Part shown: in pieces, positions 34,955 through 43,823 of the stretch | Layout: every line of letters begins with the position of its first letter | Numbering within the stretch: the first letter of the stretch is position 1 | Assembly (NCBI RefSeq): GCF_019263745.1 | Contig: NZ_CP077107.1 | Span: forward strand, 2,356,001-2,420,000 | Source of the DNA: Methanospirillum hungatei | GTDB lineage: Archaea; Halobacteriota; Methanomicrobia; Methanomicrobiales; Methanospirillaceae | Direction of reading: 5' to 3' | DNA: 64,000 bases | Translations under genes and position numbers: made by a program | The notes under the pieces: generated by a model | Told to the model about the DNA's origin: nothing | The model's database searches: none | The model's input: only the letters and a program-made list of their open reading frames with translations

Positions 34955-35664
34955 ATCCAATACATGTCTATTGCAAACGTGACCTGATTCGGTGGTACCG
35001 GGCAAAGTGGGGATTTATTTCGGCGATGATGATCCCGGCTGCCTGGCTGATATTTGTCGGTCTTGCTCTCCCGATTACCTTTACTGATAATTATATTGAT
35101 TTTGTAACCCCCGGAATCCTAGCGATGACAACGCTGAATTCATCACTGGGAGGGGGAAGCCTTATTATTCTTGATAGAACCCTGGGATTTTTCAACAAAT
35201 TTCTGGCTCTTCCCACCCCCCGTGAAAGCATTCTCTTTGGGAAGATTCTGGTTATTATGACTCGGGGGCTTATTCAATGTACCATCATTCTTGCAATGGT
35301 ATTCCTTCTTGGAGCAACACCCTACTCACCTCTTCAATTAGCCGGGACTTTTTGTGTCCTCATCATATTCGGGATTTTACTATCAGGGTTTGCGACCACC
35401 CTTGCTCTGTATGTCGATGAACATGACAGTTATGCAGCACTCTATGCCATGATCTCAATGCCGCTGTTCTTCACTTCGTCAGCCATGATGCCCTATAGTG
35501 AAATGCCTGAATGGATGCTTATTCCCGCGGCATTAAATCCCCTGAGTTATGCCATCGATGCCATCCGGCTGATGCAAACCGGGATATTCCCTCTCATTCA
35601 GGTTACCCGGCTATCAGTTCTTGCCCTGCTCGTTATTGTAACCAGTATTCATGTCTTCAGGTAG
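34951..35664 (+). CDS. ABC-2 type permease
   Basis: 237 residues, six hydrophobic helices in the ABC-2/DrrB pattern (IFVGLALPITF, then SLGGGSLIILDRTLGFFNKFLALP, the conserved ABC-2 loop). Full length and without lesions, overlapping the end of the broken ATPase by four bases. Without a working partner it may be idle or use another ATPase. Likely a drug or lipid exporter by family. Confidence 0.8.
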   Translation: MNPIHVYCKRDLIRWYRAKWGFISAMMIPAAWLIFVGLALPITFTDNYIDFVTPGILAMTTLNSSLGGGSLIILDRTLGFFNKFLALPTPRESILFGKILVIMTRGLIQCTIILAMVFLLGATPYSPLQLAGTFCVLIIFGILLSGFATTLALYVDEHDSYAALYAMISMPLFFTSSAMMPYSEMPEWMLIPAALNPLSYAIDAIRLMQTGIFPLIQVTRLSVLALLVIVTSIHVFR

Positions 35665-35692
35665 GCAGAAGTCTAGAAATGAAAAAGTCTCT

Positions 35693-36526
35693 TCAGGATG
35701 AGGGCCCTAAAACCTCATCCATGCTTCCTGAACGGTATCCTTTCAGATCCAGAGTGATATATGAAAAACCGATAATTTTAAAAAACGAGTGGATCTGTTC
35801 TCTGTGTGCGATGATTTTTTCCATCTCTTCCGGGAGCACTTCAATTCGGGCAATTGAGCCATGGTGGCGAACCCGTGCCTGTCTGATTCCGATGTCATGA
35901 AGGAGTTCTTCTCCCTTTTCAATCATCACAAGTTTTTCATTGGTAATCTCCTCACCATACGGTATCCGGGAATACAGGCAGGCAGAAGATGGTTTATCCC
36001 AGAATGGCAGTTCCATCTGACAGGCTATCTCTCTGATATCCTGTTTGGTGATCCCTGCCATGATAAACGGGTGAATCACACCGCATGAGCTGAATGCTTC
36101 AATACCGGGACGATGTTCTCCTAAATCGGATGCATTCGCACCATCTGCGATATACTTGCAACCAGTCTTGTCAGCAATTTGCCTGAGGATCGTATACGTT
36201 CCCAGTTTACAATGTCTGCACCGGTCATGGGGGTTTGTTCTTTGTAATTCAGTGGAGAATGGCACTCCTTCCCGGACGGTGAGAGGGATTTTCAGGTATT
36301 CTGACTGGTTTATTGCTGCTGTTAAAGCTCTTCGGGGAACTTCTGGTCCGTCCACCAGTACACAATGCATATTTTCGGCTCCGATAGTCTCCCTGGTAAG
36401 AACAGCAAGCAGGGTACTATCCACTCCTCCGGAGTATGCGATGAGGAGTGGTGCATGTTCTCTGATTATCCTTTTCAAATCCTGAATTTTGGTATTGATG
36501 TCCATAATATGCACAGAATATTCCAT
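35693..36526 (-). CDS. larE: LarE-like PP-loop sulfur transferase
   Basis: 277 residues. PP-loop SGGVDST (about 30-36), then CRHCK (about 112-116) and the LarE catalytic region SSACLYSRIPYG. LarE proteins put sulfur on a nicotinate-derived cofactor. Those with only the last cysteine sacrifice it, while those with three cysteines, as here (CxxC plus SAC), are expected to hold a [4Fe-4S] cluster and act catalytically. It starts four bases after thiI; ATG 36505 is an alternative. LarB/LarC are not in the window, so the true acceptor may differ. Confidence 0.85.
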   Translation of the reverse strand: MEYSVHIMDINTKIQDLKRIIREHAPLLIAYSGGVDSTLLAVLTRETIGAENMHCVLVDGPEVPRRALTAAINQSEYLKIPLTVREGVPFSTELQRTNPHDRCRHCKLGTYTILRQIADKTGCKYIADGANASDLGEHRPGIEAFSSCGVIHPFIMAGITKQDIREIACQMELPFWDKPSSACLYSRIPYGEEITNEKLVMIEKGEELLHDIGIRQARVRHHGSIARIEVLPEEMEKIIAHREQIHSFFKIIGFSYITLDLKGYRSGSMDEVLGPSS

Positions 36527-36529
36527 TCC

Positions 36530-37639
36530 TTATTTGGCTGGAGATCCCTTTGCTAGTTCTTCTTCCAGGGTTGATATCGTTTCCCGCTGGGATGTGGTCG
36601 CAGGTTTAAAGGGGATGGCACAACAACAGCTGGGAACCTGCATGACTGAAAGGTCATATGTCCCGATTTTTTTTGCGACTGCTATGGTCTCTTCCTTATC
36701 AAATCCAATGAGGGGACGATATACCGGCATTGATATCGCATCATCCAGGACGTACAGATTGTCAAGTGTCTGAGAGGCAACCTGTGCCAACGATTCACCA
36801 GTGACAATCCCTTTTGCTCCGATTGTGCGTGCTTTTTCCTCGGCGATCCGGTACAGGTGCCGTTTACAGAGAACACATGCATATTTTTCAAGATCCCGTT
36901 TTTTTAGTTCCATCCTGGTCGCGTACACATGCCCATCATCAATGACCTCAAGGGTTAGATCCGGCTGATATTTCCTCAGGTGTTCTACAATCAGATGTGC
37001 TCTCTCTTCAGACCTGTCATCATGAAATGGAGCGATCTTCACATACACCGGGTGAAGTATCGCCCCCCGTTTCATCATCATGAACATGGCAACCGGCGAG
37101 TCAATTCCTCCGGAATGCAGGGTGACAAGGGTGCCTGATGCTCCCTGCGGAATTCCTCCGGGACCGGAAATGATCTCCTGATAGAGGTAGCACTGTTCAT
37201 CCCGGACCTCAATATGTAATTCATATTCAGGATTGGTGAGGTCAACAGCAACAGTTTGCCATGATTTCTGGATATGTGCTCCGAGTGATCGGGCCAGCTC
37301 CTGTGAGGTAAACGGGTGGTTTCCTGACCGATTAATCCGCAAAGCAAACGTTTTGTATTCAGAAAATCCGGTATCGTTTACATATGCCAGTACTCTTTCA
37401 TTCAGATCTGACAGGGGGAACATAATACAGGGAGAAAAGGAATACACTCCGAAGGTATGAGATATGGCATCCGGGTCCACTTTCCCTGATATCCATATCC
37501 TTCCCCTTGTTTTGGATATTGTACAATCTGGTAATTTTTGTTTGAGTGAATGGATAAGGAGATCCTCCCAGACACGACGTACAGGTTCGCTTTTTAAAAA
37601 TATTTCAGAATATCGGATAAGCCAGATGTCAGGGTTCAT
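36530..37639 (-). CDS. thiI: tRNA 4-thiouridine synthetase
   Basis: 369 residues from the ATG at 37639, selected for the GGAAAG upstream; an in-frame ATG at 37705 is unsupported. An N-terminal ferredoxin-like/THUMP part (about 1-165) is followed by a PP-loop domain with SGGIDSPVAMF. Adenylates U8 of tRNA and inserts sulfur. There is no C-terminal rhodanese domain, as in archaea. Cysteine motifs CVLCKRH and PSCCCA are present and may hold an Fe-S cluster or persulfide. Co-transcribed with larE. Confidence 0.92.
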   Translation of the reverse strand: MNPDIWLIRYSEIFLKSEPVRRVWEDLLIHSLKQKLPDCTISKTRGRIWISGKVDPDAISHTFGVYSFSPCIMFPLSDLNERVLAYVNDTGFSEYKTFALRINRSGNHPFTSQELARSLGAHIQKSWQTVAVDLTNPEYELHIEVRDEQCYLYQEIISGPGGIPQGASGTLVTLHSGGIDSPVAMFMMMKRGAILHPVYVKIAPFHDDRSEERAHLIVEHLRKYQPDLTLEVIDDGHVYATRMELKKRDLEKYACVLCKRHLYRIAEEKARTIGAKGIVTGESLAQVASQTLDNLYVLDDAISMPVYRPLIGFDKEETIAVAKKIGTYDLSVMQVPSCCCAIPFKPATTSQRETISTLEEELAKGSPAK

Positions 37640-37995
37640 ATATCTTTCCGGGGGTGACTTCCTGAATACGCAAGTGAATATCGAAATAAATGGCCTAAAC
37701 ACCAATACATAAAATTTTGTAGGTTATTGTCCATTTTCAAGTCGGGATTCAAACAATCCGGTTTGCAGGTGATCTACAATCAGCCAGATGGGCACTTTGC
37801 CATCATGACAATGCATCAGAGAATCTGTTGTTATGAAAAATGGTAATTATACACATAAATCAGGTCTCTTTGCGGCAACATCCGCCAACATATGGTATGT
37901 TTAACAACCATCCATGTATCTCTCACGTAGCAGCAATAATTGCCTCAATCCAGGTGTATGAATGAATGGGCAATCCAATATGAGAACGTGAGAGA
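37640..37995. other. Intergenic region between thiI and the E1-like gene
   Basis: 356 bases, divergent promoters expected. It has a small inverted repeat AACATA-TGG-TATGTT (37887-37901). No ORF or RNA gene is evident. Confidence 0.5.
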
Positions 37996-38733
37996 ATGGT
38001 CCTTACAGATTTTGATGAAAAAAGATATCACCGGCAGATGCTCATATCCGGATTTGGCTTGGAAGGGCAGGAACGGCTAAAAAATGCAACGGTCTTTATT
38101 GCAGGAGCCGGAGGCCTTGGAAGTCCTGTTGCCACTTATCTTGCCGTAGCAGGAGTAGGTCAAATTATTCTGGTTGATATGGATGTGGTAGATCCGTCCA
38201 ACCTGAACCGCCAGATTCTCCACTGGGATGAGAATGTTGGTCAGAAAAAGGTTGAAAGTGGAGCTGTGAAACTCAGAAGGTTAAATCAGGAGATCCGGAT
38301 TACTGCTCTGGATGTTACAATTGATGAAAGAAATGTGTATGAGCTGACAAAGGATGCCGATGTCATTGTCGATGCCATGGATAATTATCCGACCCGGTTT
38401 CTCCTCAATAAAGCAGCCCATGTTCACTCGATTCCATTTGTGCATGGTTCAGTATGGGGACTTGGAGGTCAGATGATGACGATTATTCCCGGAAAAACAC
38501 CCTGTCTCTCCTGTCTGGTGCATGAAGCCCCACCTAAAGAAGTTTTTCCAGTTCTTGGGGCAACACCGGGTGTTATTGGGACTCTTCAGGTAACAGAAGC
38601 CATAAAATTGATCACTGGTATTGGGAAACCGGTCTTAAATCGTTTACTATTATATGACGGGGAATTTATGAATTTTCATGAAGTTTCTATCGAGAAAGAT
38701 CCTCGGTGCCCGGTATGTGGAATATCCCGGTAA
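37996..38733 (+). CDS. E1-like adenylyltransferase, MoeB/ThiF/UbaA type
   Basis: 245 residues. Nucleotide site GAGGLGSPVATYLA (about 36-49), DxDxVDPSNLNRQ, the catalytic-region DAMDNYPTR, and two zinc CxxC pairs (TPCLSCL and CPVC). It adenylates the Gly-Gly end of small carriers such as MoaD (20214) and the ubiquitin-like protein (16857). No rhodanese domain, so sulfur must come from one of the desulfurases. Archaea often use one E1 for all carriers. GAACGTGAGAG precedes the ATG. Confidence 0.92.
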   Translation: MVLTDFDEKRYHRQMLISGFGLEGQERLKNATVFIAGAGGLGSPVATYLAVAGVGQIILVDMDVVDPSNLNRQILHWDENVGQKKVESGAVKLRRLNQEIRITALDVTIDERNVYELTKDADVIVDAMDNYPTRFLLNKAAHVHSIPFVHGSVWGLGGQMMTIIPGKTPCLSCLVHEAPPKEVFPVLGATPGVIGTLQVTEAIKLITGIGKPVLNRLLLYDGEFMNFHEVSIEKDPRCPVCGISR

Positions 38734-38777
38734 TTATTCTCCTATTTAAAGCGAAAGAAAATTGAAAATAGGGGATA

Positions 38778-39728
38778 TTATCCAGAATATGGAAACAACT
38801 CGGTCGAGAGGTACCGCTCACCGGTATCCGGAAGTATCGTCACAATCATCTTTCCCGCATTTTCAGACCTTGCGGCAACTTTCAGAGAAGCCGCGAGGGC
38901 AGCTCCTGAAGATGGACCGGCGAGAATACCTTCCTCTTTTGCAAGTCGCCGTGCCATCTCATATGCTTCTTCACTGGTGATTGGGATGACTTCATCAATG
39001 ATGTTTACATGCAGGTTCTCCGGGATAAATCCCGGACTAATCCCCTGTATCTTATGGGGTCCAGGCTTTCCACCAGAGATCACCGGTGATTCAGCAGCCT
39101 CTACAGCGATCGCCTTGAACGAAGGTTTTCGCTCTTTTATCACGGTCGCAATGCCGGTAATAGTCCCTCCGGTTCCAGCCCCGGCAACCACAATATCTAC
39201 TGCTCCATCGGTATCGTTCCAGATCTCTTCAGCGGTGGTCCGCATATGGATTTTCGGATTTGCCTCATTCTTAAATTGCTGTGGTATCAGGTAACTGTCC
39301 GGATGTTCCCGATGGATCTCCTCGGCCCTTCTGACTGCTCCGGGGATTCCTTCTGATGCAGGGGTGAGAATGAGTTCTGCCCCTAATGCAACCAATAATT
39401 TCCGTCTCTCCACACTGAACGATTCAGGCATTGTCAGAACCAGTTTGTATCCCTTTGAAGCACAGACATAGGCCAGAGCAATACCGGTATTTCCACTAGT
39501 GGGTTCAATTATCGTCGTCCCTTCTTTGATAAGCCCTTTTAACTCAGCATCCTCGATAAGGGCTACTCCTATCCGACATTTTACACTCCCGAGCGGATTT
39601 CTGGACTCCTGTTTTACCAGGATTGTCGGAGGGTTTGGGAGTTTTAAGAATCTTTTTGGTATCTTGTTTAGTCGGATTAGGGGGGTATTTCCTATTGTCT
39701 TTGTAATATCGCTGTATATTCTTGCCAT
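38778..39728 (-). CDS. cysK: Cysteine synthase (O-acetylserine sulfhydrylase)
   Basis: 316 residues. PLP lysine in [11 protein letters not shown], the CysK-type version of this motif; substrate loop TSGNTGIAL; phosphate loop [11 protein letters not shown]-terminal GPSSGAA. It joins sulfide with O-acetylserine from the CysE fusion at 17284. Lies 118 bases after metY on the same strand. Confidence 0.93.
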   Translation of the reverse strand: MARIYSDITKTIGNTPLIRLNKIPKRFLKLPNPPTILVKQESRNPLGSVKCRIGVALIEDAELKGLIKEGTTIIEPTSGNTGIALAYVCASKGYKLVLTMPESFSVERRKLLVALGAELILTPASEGIPGAVRRAEEIHREHPDSYLIPQQFKNEANPKIHMRTTAEEIWNDTDGAVDIVVAGAGTGGTITGIATVIKERKPSFKAIAVEAAESPVISGGKPGPHKIQGISPGFIPENLHVNIIDEVIPITSEEAYEMARRLAKEEGILAGPSSGAALAASLKVAARSENAGKMIVTILPDTGERYLSTELFPYSG

Positions 39729-39846
39729 GATTGCTCACCTGAGAAGATCTGGAATCATTATCGGTTATTCCTCATAGTGAAATGAGTTGCATTAGATCCG
39801 GTTTTGCGTCCGAAATGAATGGGAAGATTTCCCATTTCATAGAGGC

Positions 39847-41151
39847 TTAGATCTGTGCTAATGCCTGATCCAGATCCTCAATGATATCTTCTACATTTTC
39901 AATCCCGATTGAGAGCCTGATATAATCAGGGGTTACACCGGTTGCCAGCTGTTGCTCCGGACTCAGCTGCTGGTGAGTCGTTGAAGCGGGGTGGATGACC
40001 AGACTCTTTGAATCGCCGATATTTGCGACATGAGAGAAGAGTTGCAATGCGTTAATGACTTTCTTCCCTTCCTCAACACCACCTTTCACACCAAATCCAA
40101 GAAGTGCACCATATCCGCCTTTCATGTATTGTGTTGCCAGTTCATGGGCCGGGTTATCCGGAAGACCCGGGTAGTTCACCCATGCCACTTTTGGATGTGA
40201 CTTCAGGAATTTCGCAACGGCAAGGGCATTTTCAGAATGCTGTCTGATCCGGAGGGGCAGCGTTTCGAATCCCTGAAGGAGCAGGAACGAGTTGAAGGGT
40301 GATATTGCAGCTCCCATATCCCGAAGCAGGGAAAGTCTGATCTTAAAGATGAATGCCACGTTTCCAAGACCTGCAAAATCTTTGAATACGTCCCAGTATA
40401 CGAGGCCATGATAGCTTGGATCGGGCTCTGAAAATTCGGGGTATTTTCCATTCCCCCAATTGAATTTCCCTGAATCAACAATCAGGCCCCCAATTGAGTT
40501 ACCATGACCTCCGATGAATTTTGTGGCAGAATGGACTACAATGTCCGCACCATGCTCGATTGGTTTTACCAGTCCTACTGCCGAGGTATTGTCAACGACC
40601 AGGGGAATTCCTGCTTCATGTGCAATATCTGCAATGGTTCGAAAGTCCGGAACGTCCAGTTTTGGATTTCCGAGGGTTTCTGCATATATCGCCCTGGTTT
40701 TTGGAGTAATAGCCTTTCTGAATGCCTCGGGATCCTGTGAGTCAACAAAGATGACGGTTCGTCCAAGCTTGGCAAAGGTGTATTTGAGCAGGGTATATGT
40801 ACCACCGTACAAATTGTTTGCTGCAACGATCTCATCACCAAGCCGGGTAATGTTCAGCAGAGCATAGGTTATTGCTGCCTGTCCGGATGCAACTGCTAAT
40901 GCTCCGGTTCCTCCTTCAAGGGCTGCAATTCGCTGTTCAAGAACATCAGAGGTAGGGTTCATGAGCCGGGTATAGATATTTCCGAGTTCAGATAGCCCAA
41001 ATAGGGCTGCAGCATGGTCGGCATCACGAAATACATAGGAGGTCGTCTGATAAATCGGAACCGTCCGTGATCCGGTTGCTGGGTCTGCTTTCTGGCCTGC
41101 ATGCAATGAAGTTGTGCTGTCTCTGTCTTTTTTTTCTGTCATTGGTCTCAC
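39847..41151 (-). CDS. metY: O-acetylhomoserine sulfhydrylase
   Basis: 434 residues, Cys/Met-metabolism PLP family: TTSLHAGQ start, QTTSYVF, PLP lysine in [13 protein letters not shown], and the [14 protein letters not shown] end. Uses O-acetylhomoserine (MetX, 23887) and sulfide to make homocysteine. GTG at 41151 or ATG at 41142 may be the start. It follows the SepCysS gene by three bases, linking it to cysteine coding and placing it under the 42554 palindrome. Confidence 0.92.
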   Translation of the reverse strand: MRPMTEKKDRDSTTSLHAGQKADPATGSRTVPIYQTTSYVFRDADHAAALFGLSELGNIYTRLMNPTSDVLEQRIAALEGGTGALAVASGQAAITYALLNITRLGDEIVAANNLYGGTYTLLKYTFAKLGRTVIFVDSQDPEAFRKAITPKTRAIYAETLGNPKLDVPDFRTIADIAHEAGIPLVVDNTSAVGLVKPIEHGADIVVHSATKFIGGHGNSIGGLIVDSGKFNWGNGKYPEFSEPDPSYHGLVYWDVFKDFAGLGNVAFIFKIRLSLLRDMGAAISPFNSFLLLQGFETLPLRIRQHSENALAVAKFLKSHPKVAWVNYPGLPDNPAHELATQYMKGGYGALLGFGVKGGVEEGKKVINALQLFSHVANIGDSKSLVIHPASTTHQQLSPEQQLATGVTPDYIRLSIGIENVEDIIEDLDQALAQI

Positions 41152-41154
41152 GTT

Positions 41155-42519
41155 TCACTTTTTTATTGGTAATTCATATTTTTCTGCAATTTCGACAAAC
41201 GCATCAGCAAGGTATCGTAACTTTTTCCAGGAAAGCCCATAGGTTGATAGTTTCCAGGTTCGTGTTGCTCCTGCAAATTCACCGACAATTCCCCGTGCGG
41301 ATAACTCATCAGAGAAGTAAAATCCCTTGCGTTTGTGTGTTTTGGCGACGATGTCAAAGCTTCCTGTGGTATCTACCTTTGAAAGGGCATGTTTTCTCGG
41401 GTACTCTGACAATACTTTGCTCCCGTCGATGGTGAGGAGAGCATCGATGAAATAATTTGATTTTTTAACTTCATCATCCCAGTTTTGTGTTCGTTTCTGT
41501 ACCTCCGGGAAGGAGGCCATCATGGCGATGAGATTGGAACCCATCAGGGTACACCCGAGCATCTCGACTTCCTTCACTCCGAATTTCCTGCTCGTCAGGT
41601 CTCCGACCATCTGGGTTGTTCTCAAAACTTTTGGTGCCCATTCATCAGTTGTCGCAAGCATGCCTGATGGTGCCGGGGATGCCATACTTTTATGCCCGGA
41701 TCCCACCACAAAATCTGCCCCGATGGCTTTTCCATCAACAGGCATGACTCCTACGGTATATGCCCCATTATAGAGGAAGGGGATATCATATTGATGGGCA
41801 ACTTTTGCAATATCAGTGACATCATGTTCGTTTGCCACCTGGTAGTCAATATGATCCATCATCACCAGAGCTGGGGTTTTTCCTGTTTCCCGAATGACTT
41901 CCTCGATTTTTGTCGCGGTAGCATCAGCAGTTATGAGATTATTGTTATCAACCGGGACTTCCCGTACCTGTCCTCCGGCTCCCTCTACGGCTAGAAACTC
42001 GGTATAGTGGGCAAAAGATGATACAATAACTGAATCACCCTTGTTCACCACCGTCTGTGCAACTGCCTGAAATCCCCGCCTGGCTCCAGGAACCACCCGT
42101 GCCTGATCCATGTTCACAAACTGAGCAAGTTCTGTATGGAAATCACCAATCGGTGGTTTAGAAATCTTGTCCAGACGGAATGGTTTCCGGCAGGCATCAC
42201 AGGTTGAATACCCGTCTCCATACGCAATAATGGCCTTCCGGCCTTCAAGCGTTAATCTTCCGGCTGCCTGGATTGGCTGAATATTGATATAATTCTCTTC
42301 CCTGTTTCGAATCTCAATGGTCCCTGCAATTTTTTTGAGTGGTTTGGTGACCGATTCAGAATCCAGTTTTTGAACGATTTCATTCAGTTCGGATAGTTTA
42401 CTCTTCCAGACCTCCTTTTCGTCATTATCAAGTCCGGTCGGGAGAGAGTCACGGAGTATTTGCCTTATTTCTTCCAGTTTAAAGAGAGCATTAAAAACCT
42501 CATCAGTCTTTTTCTCCAT
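41155..42519 (-). CDS. pscS: O-phosphoseryl-tRNA(Cys):cysteinyl-tRNA synthase (SepCysS)
   Basis: 454 residues, a class-V PLP enzyme that turns Sep-tRNA(Cys) into Cys-tRNA(Cys). Seen: the cysteine pair STCDACRKPF, a third cysteine in EMLGCTLMG, and PLP lysine in GSGHKSMASP; these cysteines carry the sulfur in characterised enzymes. Compared with the usual 370-390 residues it has an N-terminal helical extension of about 65-75 residues, possibly a fused SepCysE-like tRNA-binding part (inference). First gene of an operon with metY; a palindrome and TATA lie 30-50 bases upstream. SepRS is not in the window. Confidence 0.93.
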   Translation of the reverse strand: MEKKTDEVFNALFKLEEIRQILRDSLPTGLDNDEKEVWKSKLSELNEIVQKLDSESVTKPLKKIAGTIEIRNREENYINIQPIQAAGRLTLEGRKAIIAYGDGYSTCDACRKPFRLDKISKPPIGDFHTELAQFVNMDQARVVPGARRGFQAVAQTVVNKGDSVIVSSFAHYTEFLAVEGAGGQVREVPVDNNNLITADATATKIEEVIRETGKTPALVMMDHIDYQVANEHDVTDIAKVAHQYDIPFLYNGAYTVGVMPVDGKAIGADFVVGSGHKSMASPAPSGMLATTDEWAPKVLRTTQMVGDLTSRKFGVKEVEMLGCTLMGSNLIAMMASFPEVQKRTQNWDDEVKKSNYFIDALLTIDGSKVLSEYPRKHALSKVDTTGSFDIVAKTHKRKGFYFSDELSARGIVGEFAGATRTWKLSTYGLSWKKLRYLADAFVEIAEKYELPIKK

Positions 42520-42553
42520 CTCCGGATAATCACCTTTTCATTACATAATAATT

Positions 42554-42567
42554 TTCACAAATGTGAA
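42554..42567. promoter_or_regulatory. Palindrome TTCACAAATGTGAA before SepCysS-metY
   Basis: One base off the perfect TTCACAATTGTGAA. On the minus strand the TATA-like AAAATTATTATG follows directly, and the SepCysS start is 35 bases away. Same layout as the sites at 32120 and 42746. Confidence 0.6.
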
Positions 42568-42744
42568 CTCATACAGATTAGGTACCCGTTCATAAAAGAG
42601 ATATGAAACCGGCAGAGTTTGCTTATTGTTATTCATTTCATCAGGACCGAACGAAGAATCCATTTGTCTTACTGATAATATTGACGAGTTCCCCGTTCCA
42701 TGGGGGTGGGATTTGGATAATAATGAGAATGATATGAGATCATC

Positions 42745-42760
42745 ATTCACAATTGTGAAT
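42745..42760. promoter_or_regulatory. Palindrome ATTCACAATTGTGAAT before the small wHTH gene
   Basis: A perfect 16-base palindrome directly followed by TATA-like ATATTTATTA (42759-42768), about 39 bases upstream of the ATG at 42799. It points to autoregulation of the wHTH gene. Confidence 0.65.
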
Positions 42761-42798
42761 ATTTATTAGGTACGAGAACACACATAAGTATAGTCACT

Positions 42799-43087
42799 AT
42801 GACCAGAAGGGATCGTTTTTGCCTCTGAAGGGGCTGGAAATTTAGAATTACTGGAATTTGAGCGTCTTCCGCCATCTGCAAAGCTGGTGTATAAAGTGCT
42901 TGAGACGGGTGAACCTCTCACTCAGAAAGCAATTATTGAGAAGACACGACTGCCGCCAAGAACTGTCCGGTATGCAATTCGACGGTTGAAAACGAATGCA
43001 TTGCTCAAGGAACGATTGAGTTTCATGGATGCCCGTCAAAGCATTTACAGCATTGCAGAATCAGGTCATGCTGTACTGATGGGGTAG
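42799..43087 (+). pseudogene. Small winged-helix regulator, apparent frameshift in a T5 run
   Basis: The wHTH frame (ELLEFERLPPSAKLVYKVLE, then a helix-turn-helix TQKAIIEKTRLPPRTVRYAI) has no ATG, GTG or TTG before GTG 42887, which would cut into the first helix. An ATG at 42799 starts MTRRDRF in another frame. Skipping one T of the run 42816-42820 joins both frames into a 95-residue MarR-like protein. This could be a real lesion, a sequence error or programmed frameshifting. Its promoter has a perfect copy of the palindrome shared with SepCysS and nadA, so it is a candidate regulator. Confidence 0.6.
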
Positions 43088-43301
43088 ATGAAATGGAAGA
43101 AAATCAATTGTCCTTTCTCTCCCCTAATTTATCAGAATATTAGTGACCCGTTTGGTATCGATTTTTCATTTTTTCTTTATGGAGTATCAATTTTTATTGT
43201 ATCCCGTTGATTTCTTACGCTATTTGGGAATTATGAATCTTCCTGTGAGTCCTTTGCATAAGCCTATAGATATTACTTGTGACAAAATTGTTTAAAAACA
43301 G

Positions 43302-43373
43302 AGCCAAGATCCGGATTTGAACCGGAGTGTAGCTGATCTGCAGTCAGCCGCGTGGCCGCTCCGCCATCTTGGC
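43302..43373 (-). tRNA. tRNA-Cys (GCA), U73
   Basis: 72-base cloverleaf on the minus strand: acceptor GCCAAGA/TCTTGGC, anticodon stem GCTGA/TCAGC around loop CTGCAGA (anticodon GCA), T-arm TCCGG-TTCAAAT-CCGGA, discriminator U73, the usual tRNA-Cys identity base. The CCA end is not encoded. It lies 0.8 kb from SepCysS. Its body differs from the second tRNA-Cys at 43729. Confidence 0.95.
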
Positions 43374-43728
43374 AATCACTACAGGATTTTACTTCTGCGT
43401 ACTCATAGATCAACCTCGAAGCATATAAACAGACGCTATTCGGCAATAAGAATGATGGGAATTCACATTACTGGTTAAGATGCTTATCTTCCAATATGTG
43501 CCTTGATATTCATGAGGTACCATTTTTTATTGGTATTCTGTGCTCATCTCTTACATTATCCGGTCTATTTTGCCTGATTCCTGTTATATTTAAATGAATC
43601 CGGCATACGATAGTATGGACAGAATCTGCAGGAAAGTATCTGGACCGATCAGACTGGTTGACTCCTCTCTCCGCATAAGGATTATTATCCACCTGATGAG
43701 TCTGTATCTGTAAGATGAGTGCCTTAAT
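43374..43728. other. Intergenic region between the two tRNA-Cys genes
   Basis: 355 bases. A TATA-like TTATATTTAAATG at 43584-43596 could start a transcript carrying the second tRNA-Cys and cysS. Short minus-strand frames here look random. Confidence 0.45.
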
Positions 43729-43802
43729 GCCGGTGTGGCAGAGTGGCTGAATGCCTTCGCCTGCAAAGCGAATGTTTGGGGGTTCGATTCCCTCCGCCGG
43801 CG
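43729..43802 (+). tRNA. tRNA-Cys (GCA), second type, G73
   Basis: 74-base cloverleaf: acceptor GCCGGTG/CGCCGGC (one G-U), anticodon stem TTCGC/GCGAA with loop CTGCAAA (anticodon GCA), short variable loop TGTTT, T-arm GGGGG-TTCGATT-CCCTC (one G-U). The base after the acceptor stem is G, not the U73 expected for tRNA-Cys. It ends 21 bases before cysS, so tRNA and synthetase are probably co-transcribed. CCA is not encoded. Confidence 0.88.
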
Positions 43803-43823
43803 TTTCTGTTGGGTGATTTCAAT

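Noticed and set aside
38778-39728. Unusual SVKC motif in CysK
   Set aside because: SVKCRIG is the normal CysK form of the PLP-lysine motif; SVKD belongs to CysM-like enzymes.
43743-43823. N-terminal extension of CysRS
   Set aside because: The extra 27 codons lie inside the second tRNA-Cys gene. The ATG at 43824 gives the normal CysRS start.
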